Positions 44,835 through 53,475 of a DNA stretch of 64,000 nt are shown piece after piece (the stretch's first letter is position 1; every line of letters begins with the position of its first letter). The translations under genes and the position numbers were made by a program. The notes under the pieces were generated by a model. The model made no database searches, was not told the origin of the DNA, and was given only the letters and a program-made list of their open reading frames with translations. Source of the DNA: Ensifer adhaerens (lineage in GTDB: Bacteria; Pseudomonadota; Alphaproteobacteria; Rhizobiales; Rhizobiaceae); the NCBI RefSeq assembly GCF_002007205.1, contig NZ_LAZS01000006.1, positions 620,001-684,000 on the forward strand, written 5' to 3'.

Positions 44835-45479
44835 TCAGCGCGCCAGGCCGACGCTCGCATAGGCTTCCTTGATGCGTGCCTCGCCCCAGTCGATCGGCTC
44901 GCTCGGGGCATCACCACGGTGCTGAAACTCCACCCCCTGCCCCGCAGCGACGACCTTGGTTACGCCGCCACGCGCGACCGAAACGCTGCCATGCTCGACG
45001 AAGACGGCAAAGGCGGCTCGGCTCGGTCCGCAGAAGAACTTGGTGCCGCGCACCCCGATCATGCCGAAGGCGGTGCGCACGGCCACGTCGACCTTTGGCA
45101 AGCCTTCGGGCCGATCGAAAACCATGCGGCCCGTTCCGAGTTCGAGCGTGCCGCCCTGTCCGGCGATGAAGCTATCGACAAGCAGGTCGGTTTCTGCGCC
45201 CAGAAGCACGCGCGTATCCGTGCCGAGCTGCAAGGTTGCAAAACTCTCGGCGTTCGTGTGCACACGGTCGTTCTCGAATAGCTGGCCGCCGACGGCGAGT
45301 GGCCCGTCCTTTTTCGCCTGCCGCAGCCGGACGTCACCGCGGACTTCCGTTGCCTCGCCAAGGGCTGAGCCTGCCCAAGCGGGGGCAGCACCGCCGCCGA
45401 CCGCCGTCAGCAACAGGCCACCGACGACGACGCGCCGGCTCACCAGCATCTTGTGCATCGGCGCTGCACGCTTTTCCAT
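44835..45479 (-). CDS. FecR-domain exported protein
   Basis: Exported 214-residue protein carrying a FecR domain without a sigma-factor partner. The N-terminus (HKMLVSRRVVVGGLLLTAVGGGAAPAWA) has a twin-Arg-like n-region before the hydrophobic core. The body has the FecR pattern: VRGDVRLRQAKKDGPLAVGGQLFENDRVHTNAESFATLQLGTDTRVLLG, VDVAVRTAFGMIGVRGTKFF and VAAGQGVEFQ. FecR proteins are commonly found beside CHASE2 cyclases in rhizobia and may bind the CHASE2 ectodomain; this is inference. It is convergent with the cyclase gene and diverges from the Sel1 gene. Confidence 0.88.
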   Translation of the reverse strand: MEKRAAPMHKMLVSRRVVVGGLLLTAVGGGAAPAWAGSALGEATEVRGDVRLRQAKKDGPLAVGGQLFENDRVHTNAESFATLQLGTDTRVLLGAETDLLVDSFIAGQGGTLELGTGRMVFDRPEGLPKVDVAVRTAFGMIGVRGTKFFCGPSRAAFAVFVEHGSVSVARGGVTKVVAAGQGVEFQHRGDAPSEPIDWGEARIKEAYASVGLAR

Positions 45480-45602
45480 CGTCTCTCTCCCGTTTGTGCG
45501 TTGCCGCCATACGAGGATAGCCCCGGCATGACCGGATGCAAGCCGGCTCTAAGGCCTGCCTGATGATCTTCCCTCACTTCGCCAGAGCTTTCGCCACCGG
45601 GC

Positions 45603-45618
45603 TGTTCCCGCCGGAACA
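45603..45618. promoter_or_regulatory. Clr box (cAMP-Clr binding site)
   Basis: The palindrome TGTTCCCGCCGGAACA has 6-bp arms TGTTCC/GGAACA around CGCC. It fits the published form of the S. meliloti Clr site as I recall it (HGTYHC-N4-GRWACA). It lies 53 bp before the Sel1-repeat gene, suitable for activation. Confidence 0.75.
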
Positions 45619-45670
45619 GCCGTCTCCCAAAGGCAGGGATAAGTTCATCGTCAAGAGATGGGAGAGCATC

Positions 45671-46531
45671 ATGGAAAATCGCAGCGCATCCGGCACCCGC
45701 GTCGTCAACGCCATTCTGCTGGCGATCGTCAGTCTGTTGGCTGTGGCTGCCATCGCTCTTCCTTCAGCGCGTGCTGCCGACCTTTCCACCGCCGAGATCT
45801 GCGACCGCGAAGCGGGCAGCATCTTCGACCTGCAGCGCAATCAGGCCTTCCCGGCGGTTGCCACCGAGGACATCAAGATCGGCGTCGCCCTTTCCGCCTG
45901 CCGCGAGGCCTATAACCAGAAGAGTGGCGCCCGCACCGAGTTCCAGCTGGCCCGCGTCCTCGACAAGGCCGGCCAGAAGATCCAGTCGCAGCGCATCCTC
46001 GGCGAAGCTGCCGAACATGGCCACGCGCTGGCGATGACCAGCTATGCGGTGCTCGTGGGCGAAGAAGGCGACACCGCCACGGAATTTGCGCTCAACCAGA
46101 AGGCTGCCGCCGCCGGCAACATTCTCGCCGCCTACAATCTCGGCGTCTCCTATCGCGACGGCATGGGGACCGCGGTCAATGGTGCCCTGGCGCTGGAATG
46201 GTTCGAACGGGCTTCGCTTGCCGGCGACGACGTCGCCGCCTTCAACCTCGCGGTGATCCTGGACGAGGGCAAGCTGGTGCCGGAAGACAATGGCAGGGCA
46301 GCCAGGTTCTATCGGCTGGCCGCCGAGCGCGGCAATGTCGATGCCATGGTCAATCTCGGCCTGATGCTCGAGAACGGCGAAGGCATCAAGAAGGATATCC
46401 CGGCCGCCCGCGAAATCTTCCGTAAGGCCGCCAACGAAGGTGACGTCTTCGCCGGTCAGAAGCTCGCCGAGCTCACCGTAAGCGATGGGTTTGAGACAGC
46501 CATGCTCCCCAAGGCCAGCCGCATCAAGTAA
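45671..46531 (+). CDS. Exported Sel1-repeat protein, likely Clr target
   Basis: Exported 286-residue protein. An N-terminal hydrophobic stretch (VVNAILLAIVSLLAVAAIALPSARAAD) is a signal peptide or anchor; then about five Sel1-like/TPR helical repeats of 34-38 residues, such as AAYNLGVSYRDGMGTAVNGALALEWFERASLAGDD and AMVNLGLMLENGEGIKKDIPAAREIFRKAANEGD. Such repeats bind partner proteins. Gene order makes this the counterpart of SMc02178, described as a cAMP/Clr-dependent gene in S. meliloti; the Clr box upstream supports that. GGGAGAG precedes the ATG. Confidence 0.86.
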   Translation: MENRSASGTRVVNAILLAIVSLLAVAAIALPSARAADLSTAEICDREAGSIFDLQRNQAFPAVATEDIKIGVALSACREAYNQKSGARTEFQLARVLDKAGQKIQSQRILGEAAEHGHALAMTSYAVLVGEEGDTATEFALNQKAAAAGNILAAYNLGVSYRDGMGTAVNGALALEWFERASLAGDDVAAFNLAVILDEGKLVPEDNGRAARFYRLAAERGNVDAMVNLGLMLENGEGIKKDIPAAREIFRKAANEGDVFAGQKLAELTVSDGFETAMLPKASRIK

Positions 46532-46608
46532 TCGAACACGCCTCCCAAGGGCCACGCGGGTCGGAGATCCCATGATCTTCGGCCCGCGTTTTCGTTCCAG
46601 ACAATGCC

Positions 46609-46816
46609 GCAATTCCGGACGGAAAACCGCTTCGCACTTTTCCTGGAATTGGCCTGATCCTTCGCAATTCCGGACGGAAAACTGCTACGCACTTTTCCTG
46701 GAATTGGCCTGATACTTCGCAATTCCGGACGGAAAACCGCTACGTACTTTTCCTGGAATTGGCCCGATCCTTCGCAATTCCGGACGGAAAACCGCTACGC
46801 ACTTTTCCTGGAATTG
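46609..46816. repeat. Four-copy tandem array of a 55-bp palindromic unit
   Basis: Units begin at 46609, 46664, 46719 and 46774, with an exact 55-bp period. Each opens with GCAATTCCGGACGGAAAAC and closes with CTTTTCCTGGAATTG; the ends CAATTCC and GGAATTG and the inner GGAAAA/TTTTCC pair, so each unit can fold into a hairpin. The copies differ at only a few positions. The unit resembles palindromic intergenic repeats (RIME-like) common in rhizobia. Confidence 0.9.
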
Positions 46817-46818
46817 CT

Positions 46819-47853
46819 TTAGCGGATCTCGCCGGCCTGCGGCCCCCATGTATCGGTGAGCGCGAACCCCTCAGCCAGCGGATCGAAGGGATCGAGCGCC
46901 ACCTGATGCAGCCCGAAGGTCCAGCCACGTCCGGCAATCGTCGGAATGATCGCCTCGCGGTCGGCAACCGTCGTCACGCCTTCGAGGCCGACTTCGAATT
47001 CCGATCCGATGATCGAACGGCTTTTCAGCACGTCGCCGACCTTGACCTTGCCGCGCGCATGCAGCGTCGCGAGGTTGGCCGAACTGCCGGTGCCGCAGGG
47101 CGAGCGGTCGACACGGCCCGGCCACATCGTGGTGCAGGTCCGGATGGTGCCGTCGGCCTCGACATCGCGGAACATCACATAGGCGACGCCCTTGATCTCA
47201 GGGATCTCAGGATGAACGACCGGGATGGTGCGGTTGACGATGTCCTTCAGGATCATGCCGGCTTCGACGATCTCGCGGGCGTTGGCCTTGTCGATCGTGG
47301 TGCCGATCTGGCCGACATCGACCAGCGCATAGAAAATGCCGCCATAGCAGAGGTCGAGCTTGATCTTGCCCCACTTCGGCGTGTCGACCTCGACGTCGAG
47401 TTCGTGCACGAAGGACGGGACCATCGTCAGCTTCACCTTCTCGCAGCGCCCGTCGCGGCAGGTAGCGGTGGCCTTGACGAGGCCCGAGGCGGTGTCGAGC
47501 ATCACCACGGTCTCCGGCTCCTTCATCTCGATGATGCCGGATTCGAGCAGCGCAGTCGTCACGCAGATCGAGTTCGAGCCGGACATGGCATGGGCCTGGT
47601 CGGCCTGCAGGATGATGAAGCCTGCATCGGCTTCCGGCCGCTTCGGCGGCACCAGGAGATTGACCGAACCGATCGAGCCAGAGCGCGGCTCCAGGCACAG
47701 GAACCGGCGCAGGCTGTCGTCGACCGTATTGATATGGTTGAGCTGCTCGGCGATCGAGTTGCCCGGGATCTTCGGCACGCCGCCGATCGCGACCTTGCCG
47801 ATCTCGCCCTCGCAATGAACGTCCAGCAACTGGATCGTGCGCTTCCACCGCAT
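46819..47853 (-). CDS. Proline racemase family enzyme (hydroxyproline epimerase or dehydratase)
   Basis: Cytoplasmic cofactor-free enzyme of 344 residues. The family uses two catalytic residues; here the first position, in AHAMSGSN, is Ser91 instead of Cys, while the second, in DRSPCGTGSS, is Cys253. Cys/Cys enzymes are proline racemases or 4-hydroxyproline epimerases, Thr/Cys enzymes are trans-3-hydroxyproline dehydratases, and Ser/Cys members are not assigned with certainty by sequence. Substrate is therefore left open. A palindrome of GntR-operator type lies 46 bp upstream, and PutA, which consumes proline, is encoded about 1.5 kb away. Confidence 0.82.
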   Translation of the reverse strand: MRWKRTIQLLDVHCEGEIGKVAIGGVPKIPGNSIAEQLNHINTVDDSLRRFLCLEPRSGSIGSVNLLVPPKRPEADAGFIILQADQAHAMSGSNSICVTTALLESGIIEMKEPETVVMLDTASGLVKATATCRDGRCEKVKLTMVPSFVHELDVEVDTPKWGKIKLDLCYGGIFYALVDVGQIGTTIDKANAREIVEAGMILKDIVNRTIPVVHPEIPEIKGVAYVMFRDVEADGTIRTCTTMWPGRVDRSPCGTGSSANLATLHARGKVKVGDVLKSRSIIGSEFEVGLEGVTTVADREAIIPTIAGRGWTFGLHQVALDPFDPLAEGFALTDTWGPQAGEIR

Positions 47854-47898
47854 GCCGTTTCTCCAACGCGTTTGCCATTGCCGTAGCGGCGATCATGG

Positions 47899-47910
47899 CT
47901 GATATATCAG
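47899..47910. promoter_or_regulatory. Palindrome CTGATATATCAG, GntR-type operator candidate
   Basis: A perfect 12-bp palindrome 46 bp before the racemase-family gene. GntR/FCD-type regulators, which often control hydroxyproline genes, bind short palindromes with an ATAT-like core. No GntR gene is in the window. Confidence 0.4.
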
Positions 47911-48054
47911 ATGCGCTTGCCATAGCGCTTTCCGCAGGCGCCCGCAACAAAAACCACCGGGCTGACCTCGTCGGTTAACCCCAAAGATGCGGCTTGACGC
48001 ACGCCCACCAGCGCGACAGCTTGGGCCAATCCCGGCGCAACCTTCTGGAACTTC

Positions 48055-48861
48055 ATGACAAAGCTGATCATCTTCACCGACCTGCACATGGTGCCCGAGG
48101 GCACGACGATCATCGGCCTTGATCCCTACCAGCGGCTTGCCAATGGCATCGCGCATGTCAACCGTTACCATTCGGACGCCGACCGGGTGATCTTCATGGG
48201 CGACCTCACCCACCACGGCGATCGTCCCTCCTATGAACGACTGAAGCAGCTCATCGATCAGCTTCAGCCGTCGGTTGCCATCACCGTTGGCAATCACGAC
48301 CGACGCGAGGTGTTCCTCGAGGTCTTTTCCGGCACACCGACCGACGAGAACGGCTTCGTGCAGCAGGTGATCGATTTTGCCGATTGCCGCGCCATCCTGC
48401 TCGATACGCTGTTTGCCCCGCCCTATGATTATCCGACCAGCCATGCGGGCGTGCTCTGCGCCAGGCGTCTCGCCTGGCTCGACCGGCAACTGGCCGAAGC
48501 CGCCGGCAAGCCGGTGCTACTCTTCATGCATCATCCGCCGCACAGGACTGGCTTCACCGCCATCGACATGATCCGGCTCGTCAACGAGAGCGAATTTTAC
48601 GACCTCGTCAAACGGCATGGCAACGTCCGCCATATCTTCGCCGGCCATGTGCACCGCACGATCAGCGGTTCCTGCCGCGGCATTCCCTTCTCGGTCTTCA
48701 AGAGCCCGGTGCACCAGCAGCCGATGCCCTTCGATACGCCGGACGCTTCCCTATCGGTCGACGAGCCCGCCGCCTATGGCATCGCCGTCGTGACCGGCGA
48801 TGGCGTGCTGGTGCATACGGAGGACTACGAGATCGCCCATCGGGATGCAGCCATCGCGTAA
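48055..48861 (+). CDS. spdA: Cyclic nucleotide phosphodiesterase SpdA (class III)
   Basis: Calcineurin-type metallophosphoesterase of 268 residues. Metal-ligand motifs in order: Asp9-x-His11 (FTDLHM), GDLTHHGD with Asp50, Asn80-His81 in VGNHD, HHPPHRTG and the final GHVH. This is the class III cyclic nucleotide phosphodiesterase set. In S. meliloti SpdA lies in the same clr/cyaD1 locus and cleaves cyclic nucleotides, with 2',3'-cAMP reported as preferred in vitro. It would limit or modulate the signal made by the cyclase nearby. Confidence 0.85.
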   Translation: MTKLIIFTDLHMVPEGTTIIGLDPYQRLANGIAHVNRYHSDADRVIFMGDLTHHGDRPSYERLKQLIDQLQPSVAITVGNHDRREVFLEVFSGTPTDENGFVQQVIDFADCRAILLDTLFAPPYDYPTSHAGVLCARRLAWLDRQLAEAAGKPVLLFMHHPPHRTGFTAIDMIRLVNESEFYDLVKRHGNVRHIFAGHVHRTISGSCRGIPFSVFKSPVHQQPMPFDTPDASLSVDEPAAYGIAVVTGDGVLVHTEDYEIAHRDAAIA

Positions 48862-48901
48862 GGGCCATTTCGAACCGCCGGCCTTCATGCTAGTTTGGGG
48901 C

Positions 48902-49216
48902 ATGACCGAACCGACCTCCATCGATGAGAACTTCGACTGCCAGAGCTGCGGCGCCTGCTGCGCCTATTCGGCCGACTGGCCGCGCTTCTCGCTGGAAACG
49001 GACGAGGAGCTCGACCTGATCCCGGCGGAATATGTGTCCGCCGACCTTGGCGGCATGCGCTGCGAGGATGACCGCTGCTCAGCGCTTGGCGGCAGGCTCG
49101 GCGAGCACGTCGGCTGCAAGATCTACGCCATCCGGCCGATCGTCTGTCGCACCTGCATGCCTGGCGACGACGAGTGCCTGATGGCCCGCGAGAAGCATTT
49201 CGGCAAGGCCGCCTGA
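48902..49216 (+). CDS. YkgJ-family cysteine-cluster protein
   Basis: Small 104-residue protein with eight cysteines arranged as in the YkgJ/CxxCxxCC zinc- or iron-binding family: FDCQSCGACCAYS near the N-terminus, then MRCEDDRC, GCKIYAIRPIVCRTC and DDECL. The metal and function are unknown. The ATG shown begins the conserved TEPTSIDENFDC; an ATG 15 bp earlier is also possible, and neither has a strong ribosome site. It lies 40 bp after spdA and is probably read with it. Confidence 0.8.
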   Translation: MTEPTSIDENFDCQSCGACCAYSADWPRFSLETDEELDLIPAEYVSADLGGMRCEDDRCSALGGRLGEHVGCKIYAIRPIVCRTCMPGDDECLMAREKHFGKAA

Positions 49217-49403
49217 CACCGGATCATCCGGCGATTTTATGAACATTCCGCATTCTCTGCGGCGCTCTGCGCGCGGAACGGTGAAACATTCCGTCAAAGA
49301 CAAAATTTGCCGGATGGATACACGGCGGAAGGAGGCGTATTTTCCGCCCACGATCAGGGGTGCGCCGCGCCCTTAAAAACCGCTTCCCGGAGGATAGCGC
49401 TCG

Positions 49404-52400
49404 ATGAGCCAGACACCGCTTCACAAGACCACTGCAGAGACCGGCGCGCCGCAGGCTCCGTTTGCCGAGTTCGCTCCGCCGGTCCGACCGCAGAGCACGC
49501 TGCGTCAGGCGATCACCGCCGCCTACCGCCGCCCGGAAACGGAAGCGCTGCCGGCGCTGATCGAAGCGGCGACGCTCGACGCCGCCACCCGCCAGGCTGC
49601 CGCCAAGACCGCCCGCAAGCTGATCGAGGCGCTTCGCGCCAAGCACAAGGGCTCGGGCGTCGAAGGTCTGGTACAGGAGTACTCGCTCTCCAGTCAGGAA
49701 GGCGTGGCGCTGATGTGCCTTGCCGAAGCGCTGCTGCGTATTCCCGATACCGCGACACGGGACGCGCTGATCCGCGACAAGATCGCCGACGGCGACTGGA
49801 AGTCGCATATCGGCGGTGGCCGCTCGCTGTTCGTCAACGCCGCCACCTGGGGTCTCGTCGTCACCGGCAAGCTCACCTCGACGGTCAACGATCGCAGCCT
49901 TTCGGCAGCGCTCACCCGCCTCATCGCCCGTTGCGGCGAGCCGGTCATCCGCCGCGGCGTCGATATGGCCATGCGCATGATGGGCGAGCAGTTCGTCACC
50001 GGCGAAACCATCGACGAGGCGCTGCGCCGGTCGCGCGCGCTCGAACAGAAGGGCTTCCGCTACTCCTACGACATGCTCGGCGAAGCGGCGACGACGGCTG
50101 CCGACGCGGAGCGCTACTACCGCGACTACGAGCAGGCGATCCATGCCATCGGCAAGGCATCGGCCGGCCGCGGCATCTATGAAGGCCCCGGCATCTCGAT
50201 CAAGCTCTCGGCGCTGCATCCGCGCTACGCCCGTTCGCAGGCCTCGCGCGTCATGGAAGAGCTGCTGCCGAAGGTGAAGGCGCTCGCCGTCATCGCCAAG
50301 AAGTACGACATCGGCCTCAACATCGACGCCGAGGAAGCCGACCGCCTCGAACTCTCGCTCGACCTGCTCGAAGAACTCTGCCTCGACAAGGACCTCGCCG
50401 GCTGGGAGGGCATGGGCTTCGTCGTCCAGGCCTATGGCAAGCGCTGCCCCTACGTGCTCGACTTCATCATCGACCTTGCCCGCCGCGCCCAGCGCCGCGT
50501 CATGGTGCGCCTCGTCAAGGGCGCCTACTGGGACGCCGAGATCAAGCGCGCCCAGCTCGACGGTCTCGAAGACTTCCCGGTCTATACCCGCAAGATCTAC
50601 ACCGACGTCTCCTACATCGCCTGCGCCAAGAAGCTGCTGGCGGCAACCGACGTGATCTTCCCGCAGTTCGCGACCCACAACGCCCAGTCGCTGGCGACCA
50701 TCTACGAAATGGCCGGCAAAGACTTCAAGGTCGGCAAGTACGAGTTCCAGTGCCTGCACGGCATGGGCGAGCCGCTCTATGACGAGGTGGTCGGCAAGGG
50801 CAATCTCGACCGTCCCTGCCGTATCTACGCGCCCGTCGGCACCCATGAGACGCTGCTGGCCTACCTCGTACGCCGCCTGCTCGAAAACGGCGCGAACTCC
50901 TCCTTCGTCAACCGCATCGCCGACCCGAAGGTCTCGGTCGACGAACTGATCGCCGATCCGGTCGAAATCGTTCGCGCCATGCCCGTCGTCGGCGCGCCGC
51001 ACGACCAGATCGCGCTTCCCGACAACCTCTTCGGCGAAACGCGCCGCAACTCCGCCGGTCTCGACCTTTCGAACGAAGCGGGCCTGACTTCACTCACCGC
51101 AGCGCTGCAGGCAAGTGCGACCGTCGACTGGAAGGCCGTTCCGCAGCTTGCAACGGGGCCCGCCTCCGGCGAAACCCGCGCCGTCGTCAACCCCGGCGAC
51201 CACCGCGACGTCGTCGGCTCGGTCACCGAGGCATCGGAAGCCGACGCCCGCCAGGCAGCAACCCTTGCCGCCAAGGCGGCTGGAAGCTGGGCCGCCGTCT
51301 CGCCGGCCGAGCGCGCCGCCTGCCTTACGCGGGCTGCCGACCTGATGCAGGCGCGCATGCCGACGCTGCTCGGCCTCATTGCCCGCGAAGCCGGCAAGTC
51401 GCTGCCGAACGCCATTGCCGAAGTGCGCGAGGCGATCGACTTCCTGCGCTACTATGCCGAACAGACCCGCCGCACGCTCGGCCCGGCCCACAAGGCGCTC
51501 GGCCCCATCGTCTGCATCAGCCCGTGGAACTTCCCGCTGGCGATCTTCACCGGCCAGATTGCCGCGGCACTCGTTGCCGGCAACCCGGTGCTGGCAAAGC
51601 CGGCGGAGGAAACCCCGCTGATCGCCGCTGAAGGCGTGCGCATCCTGCATGAGGCCGGCATTCCTGCCGACGCGCTGCAGCTGCTGCCCGGCGACGGCCG
51701 CATTGGTGCTGCGCTGGTGGCAGCACCCGAGATTGCCGGCGTGATGTTCACCGGCTCGACCGAGGTCGCCCGCCTGATCCAGGCGCAGCTTGCCGACCGT
51801 CTTTCTCCGGCCGGCCGGCCGATCCCGCTGATTGCCGAGACCGGTGGCCAGAACGCCATGATCGTCGACAGCTCGGCGCTTGCCGAACAGGTCGTCGGCG
51901 ACGTGATCGCCTCGGCCTTCGACAGCGCCGGCCAGCGCTGCTCGGCGCTGCGTGTTCTCTGCCTGCAGGAAGATGTGGCCGACCGCACGCTTTCGATGCT
52001 GAAGGGCGCGCTGCACGAGCTGAAGATCGGCCGCACCGACCGTCTCTCGGTCGATGTCGGCCCGGTCATCACCGCAGAAGCCAAGGGCATCATCGAAAAG
52101 CACATCGACGCCATGCGCGGCCTTGGTCGCAAGGTCGAGCAGATCGGTCTTGCCTCCGGAACCGAACAGGGCACCTTCGTGCCGCCGACGATCATCGAGC
52201 TCGACAAGCTCGCTGACCTCAAGCGCGAAGTCTTCGGTCCGGTGCTGCACGTCATCCGCTATCGCCGCGACGATCTCGACCGGTTGATCGACGATATCAA
52301 TGCCACCGGCTACGGCCTCACCTTCGGCCTGCACACGCGTCTCGACGAGACCATCGCCCACGTCACCTCGCGGGTGAAGGCAGGCAACCTCTACGTCAAC

Positions 52401-53111
52401 CGCAACGTCATCGGCGCAGTCGTCGGCGTTCAGCCGTTCGGTGGCCGCGGCCTCTCCGGCACCGGACCCAAGGCCGGCGGTCCGCTCTATCTCGGCCGCC
52501 TCGTCGCCACAGCCCCGGTTCCGCCACAGCACAGCTCGGTTCACACCGATCCTGTTCTGCTCGACTTCGCCAAGTGGCTCGACGGCAAGGGTGCGAAGAC
52601 TGAGGCCGAAGCTGCCCGCACCGCCGGCAGCAACTCGGCTCTCGGCCTTTACTCCGAGCTTCCGGGCCCCGTCGGCGAGCGTAACCTCTATGCGCTGCAT
52701 CCGCGTGGCCGCGTGCTCCTGGTACCGGCCACGGAGACCGGCCTCTACCACCAGCTGGGCGCTGCCCTTGCCACCGGCAATACCGTCGTCGTCGACGCCG
52801 CTTCCGGCCTGCAGGCCTCGCTGAAGGATCTGCCGGCGAGCGTCTCCGCACGCCTTTCCTGGTCCAAGGACTGGGCGGCCGACGGCCCGTTTGCAGGCGC
52901 CCTCGTCGAAGGCGACGGCGCCCGGGTGCGTGAGGTCAGCAAGGCGATCGCCGGCCTGCCGGGCCCGCTCGTCCTCGTCCAGGCGGCCTCGAGCGAAGAG
53001 ATCAGCAAGAACCCCGACGCCTATTGCCTCAACTGGCTGCTCGAGGAGGTCTCGACCTCGATCAACACGGCGGCTGCCGGCGGCAATGCCAGCCTGATGG
53101 CGATCGGCTGA
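49404..53111 (+). CDS. putA: Bifunctional proline dehydrogenase / P5C dehydrogenase PutA
   Basis: Oxidises proline to glutamate, coupling FAD-dependent proline dehydrogenase with NAD-dependent aldehyde dehydrogenase. At 1235 residues it lacks the N-terminal ribbon-helix-helix DNA-binding domain of E. coli PutA. The dehydrogenase barrel (about 140-480) shows LNIDAEEADRLELSLDL, GFVVQAYGKR, RLVKGAYWDAEIK and the THNAQSLATI stretch. The aldehyde dehydrogenase domain (about 560-1020) has AETGGQNAMIVD (catalytic Glu) and Cys846 in GQRCSALR. A C-terminal extension of about 200 residues, typical of longer type-B PutA proteins, follows. The usual divergent Lrp-type putR gene is missing here. Confidence 0.96.
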   Translation: MSQTPLHKTTAETGAPQAPFAEFAPPVRPQSTLRQAITAAYRRPETEALPALIEAATLDAATRQAAAKTARKLIEALRAKHKGSGVEGLVQEYSLSSQEGVALMCLAEALLRIPDTATRDALIRDKIADGDWKSHIGGGRSLFVNAATWGLVVTGKLTSTVNDRSLSAALTRLIARCGEPVIRRGVDMAMRMMGEQFVTGETIDEALRRSRALEQKGFRYSYDMLGEAATTAADAERYYRDYEQAIHAIGKASAGRGIYEGPGISIKLSALHPRYARSQASRVMEELLPKVKALAVIAKKYDIGLNIDAEEADRLELSLDLLEELCLDKDLAGWEGMGFVVQAYGKRCPYVLDFIIDLARRAQRRVMVRLVKGAYWDAEIKRAQLDGLEDFPVYTRKIYTDVSYIACAKKLLAATDVIFPQFATHNAQSLATIYEMAGKDFKVGKYEFQCLHGMGEPLYDEVVGKGNLDRPCRIYAPVGTHETLLAYLVRRLLENGANSSFVNRIADPKVSVDELIADPVEIVRAMPVVGAPHDQIALPDNLFGETRRNSAGLDLSNEAGLTSLTAALQASATVDWKAVPQLATGPASGETRAVVNPGDHRDVVGSVTEASEADARQAATLAAKAAGSWAAVSPAERAACLTRAADLMQARMPTLLGLIAREAGKSLPNAIAEVREAIDFLRYYAEQTRRTLGPAHKALGPIVCISPWNFPLAIFTGQIAAALVAGNPVLAKPAEETPLIAAEGVRILHEAGIPADALQLLPGDGRIGAALVAAPEIAGVMFTGSTEVARLIQAQLADRLSPAGRPIPLIAETGGQNAMIVDSSALAEQVVGDVIASAFDSAGQRCSALRVLCLQEDVADRTLSMLKGALHELKIGRTDRLSVDVGPVITAEAKGIIEKHIDAMRGLGRKVEQIGLASGTEQGTFVPPTIIELDKLADLKREVFGPVLHVIRYRRDDLDRLIDDINATGYGLTFGLHTRLDETIAHVTSRVKAGNLYVNRNVIGAVVGVQPFGGRGLSGTGPKAGGPLYLGRLVATAPVPPQHSSVHTDPVLLDFAKWLDGKGAKTEAEAARTAGSNSALGLYSELPGPVGERNLYALHPRGRVLLVPATETGLYHQLGAALATGNTVVVDAASGLQASLKDLPASVSARLSWSKDWAADGPFAGALVEGDGARVREVSKAIAGLPGPLVLVQAASSEEISKNPDAYCLNWLLEEVSTSINTAAAGGNASLMAIG

Positions 53112-53213
53112 TCGAAACCCGCCTCCGATAAGAATGCCTCTCCCGAACGCGGGAGAGGCGATGAAGAGGCTGAGGCTTCACCCAGCGGTGATGGCCGTAC
53201 TCTCTCCACCTCA

Positions 53214-53340
53214 TCCCTGTGCCCCGTCACAGGGATCCAGCCGCGCCGCGTCGGCGGCACGAAAAACATGCCGCAGCAGATAGAGAGTCTTCTCACGGCG
53301 CAGACGCGCCGTGATTGGATTCCTGCGACAGGCACAGGAA
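53214..53340. repeat. Long imperfect inverted repeat after putA
   Basis: The left arm (about 53214-53252: CCCTGTGCCCCGTCACAGGG, then ATCCAGC and CGCCGCGTC) pairs imperfectly with the right arm (about 53299-53340, ending GATTGGATTCCTGCGACAGG then CACAGGAA), with about 45 bp between. It is gene-free and looks like another dispersed rhizobial palindromic element; it may also end putA transcription. Confidence 0.6.
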
Positions 53341-53475
53341 CGACGGGGGAGAGGCATGCGGGCCCCATTCATTGGGCGCGTGGCACCGAACCAGGCCCGG
53401 TACCCGCACCGATCCAAACCGTTGTGGCGCCCTTGCGCGCAATCCGTTATCAGCGTCTGAGAAACGGAAGCGGCC

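Noticed and set aside
46609-46816. CRISPR array
   Set aside because: The 55-bp units are repeated in full with no variable spacers, and no cas genes are present; it is a tandem palindromic repeat.
49224-51002. 592-codon frame antisense to putA
   Set aside because: Shadow of the proline dehydrogenase coding sequence; composition reflects codon-position bias only.
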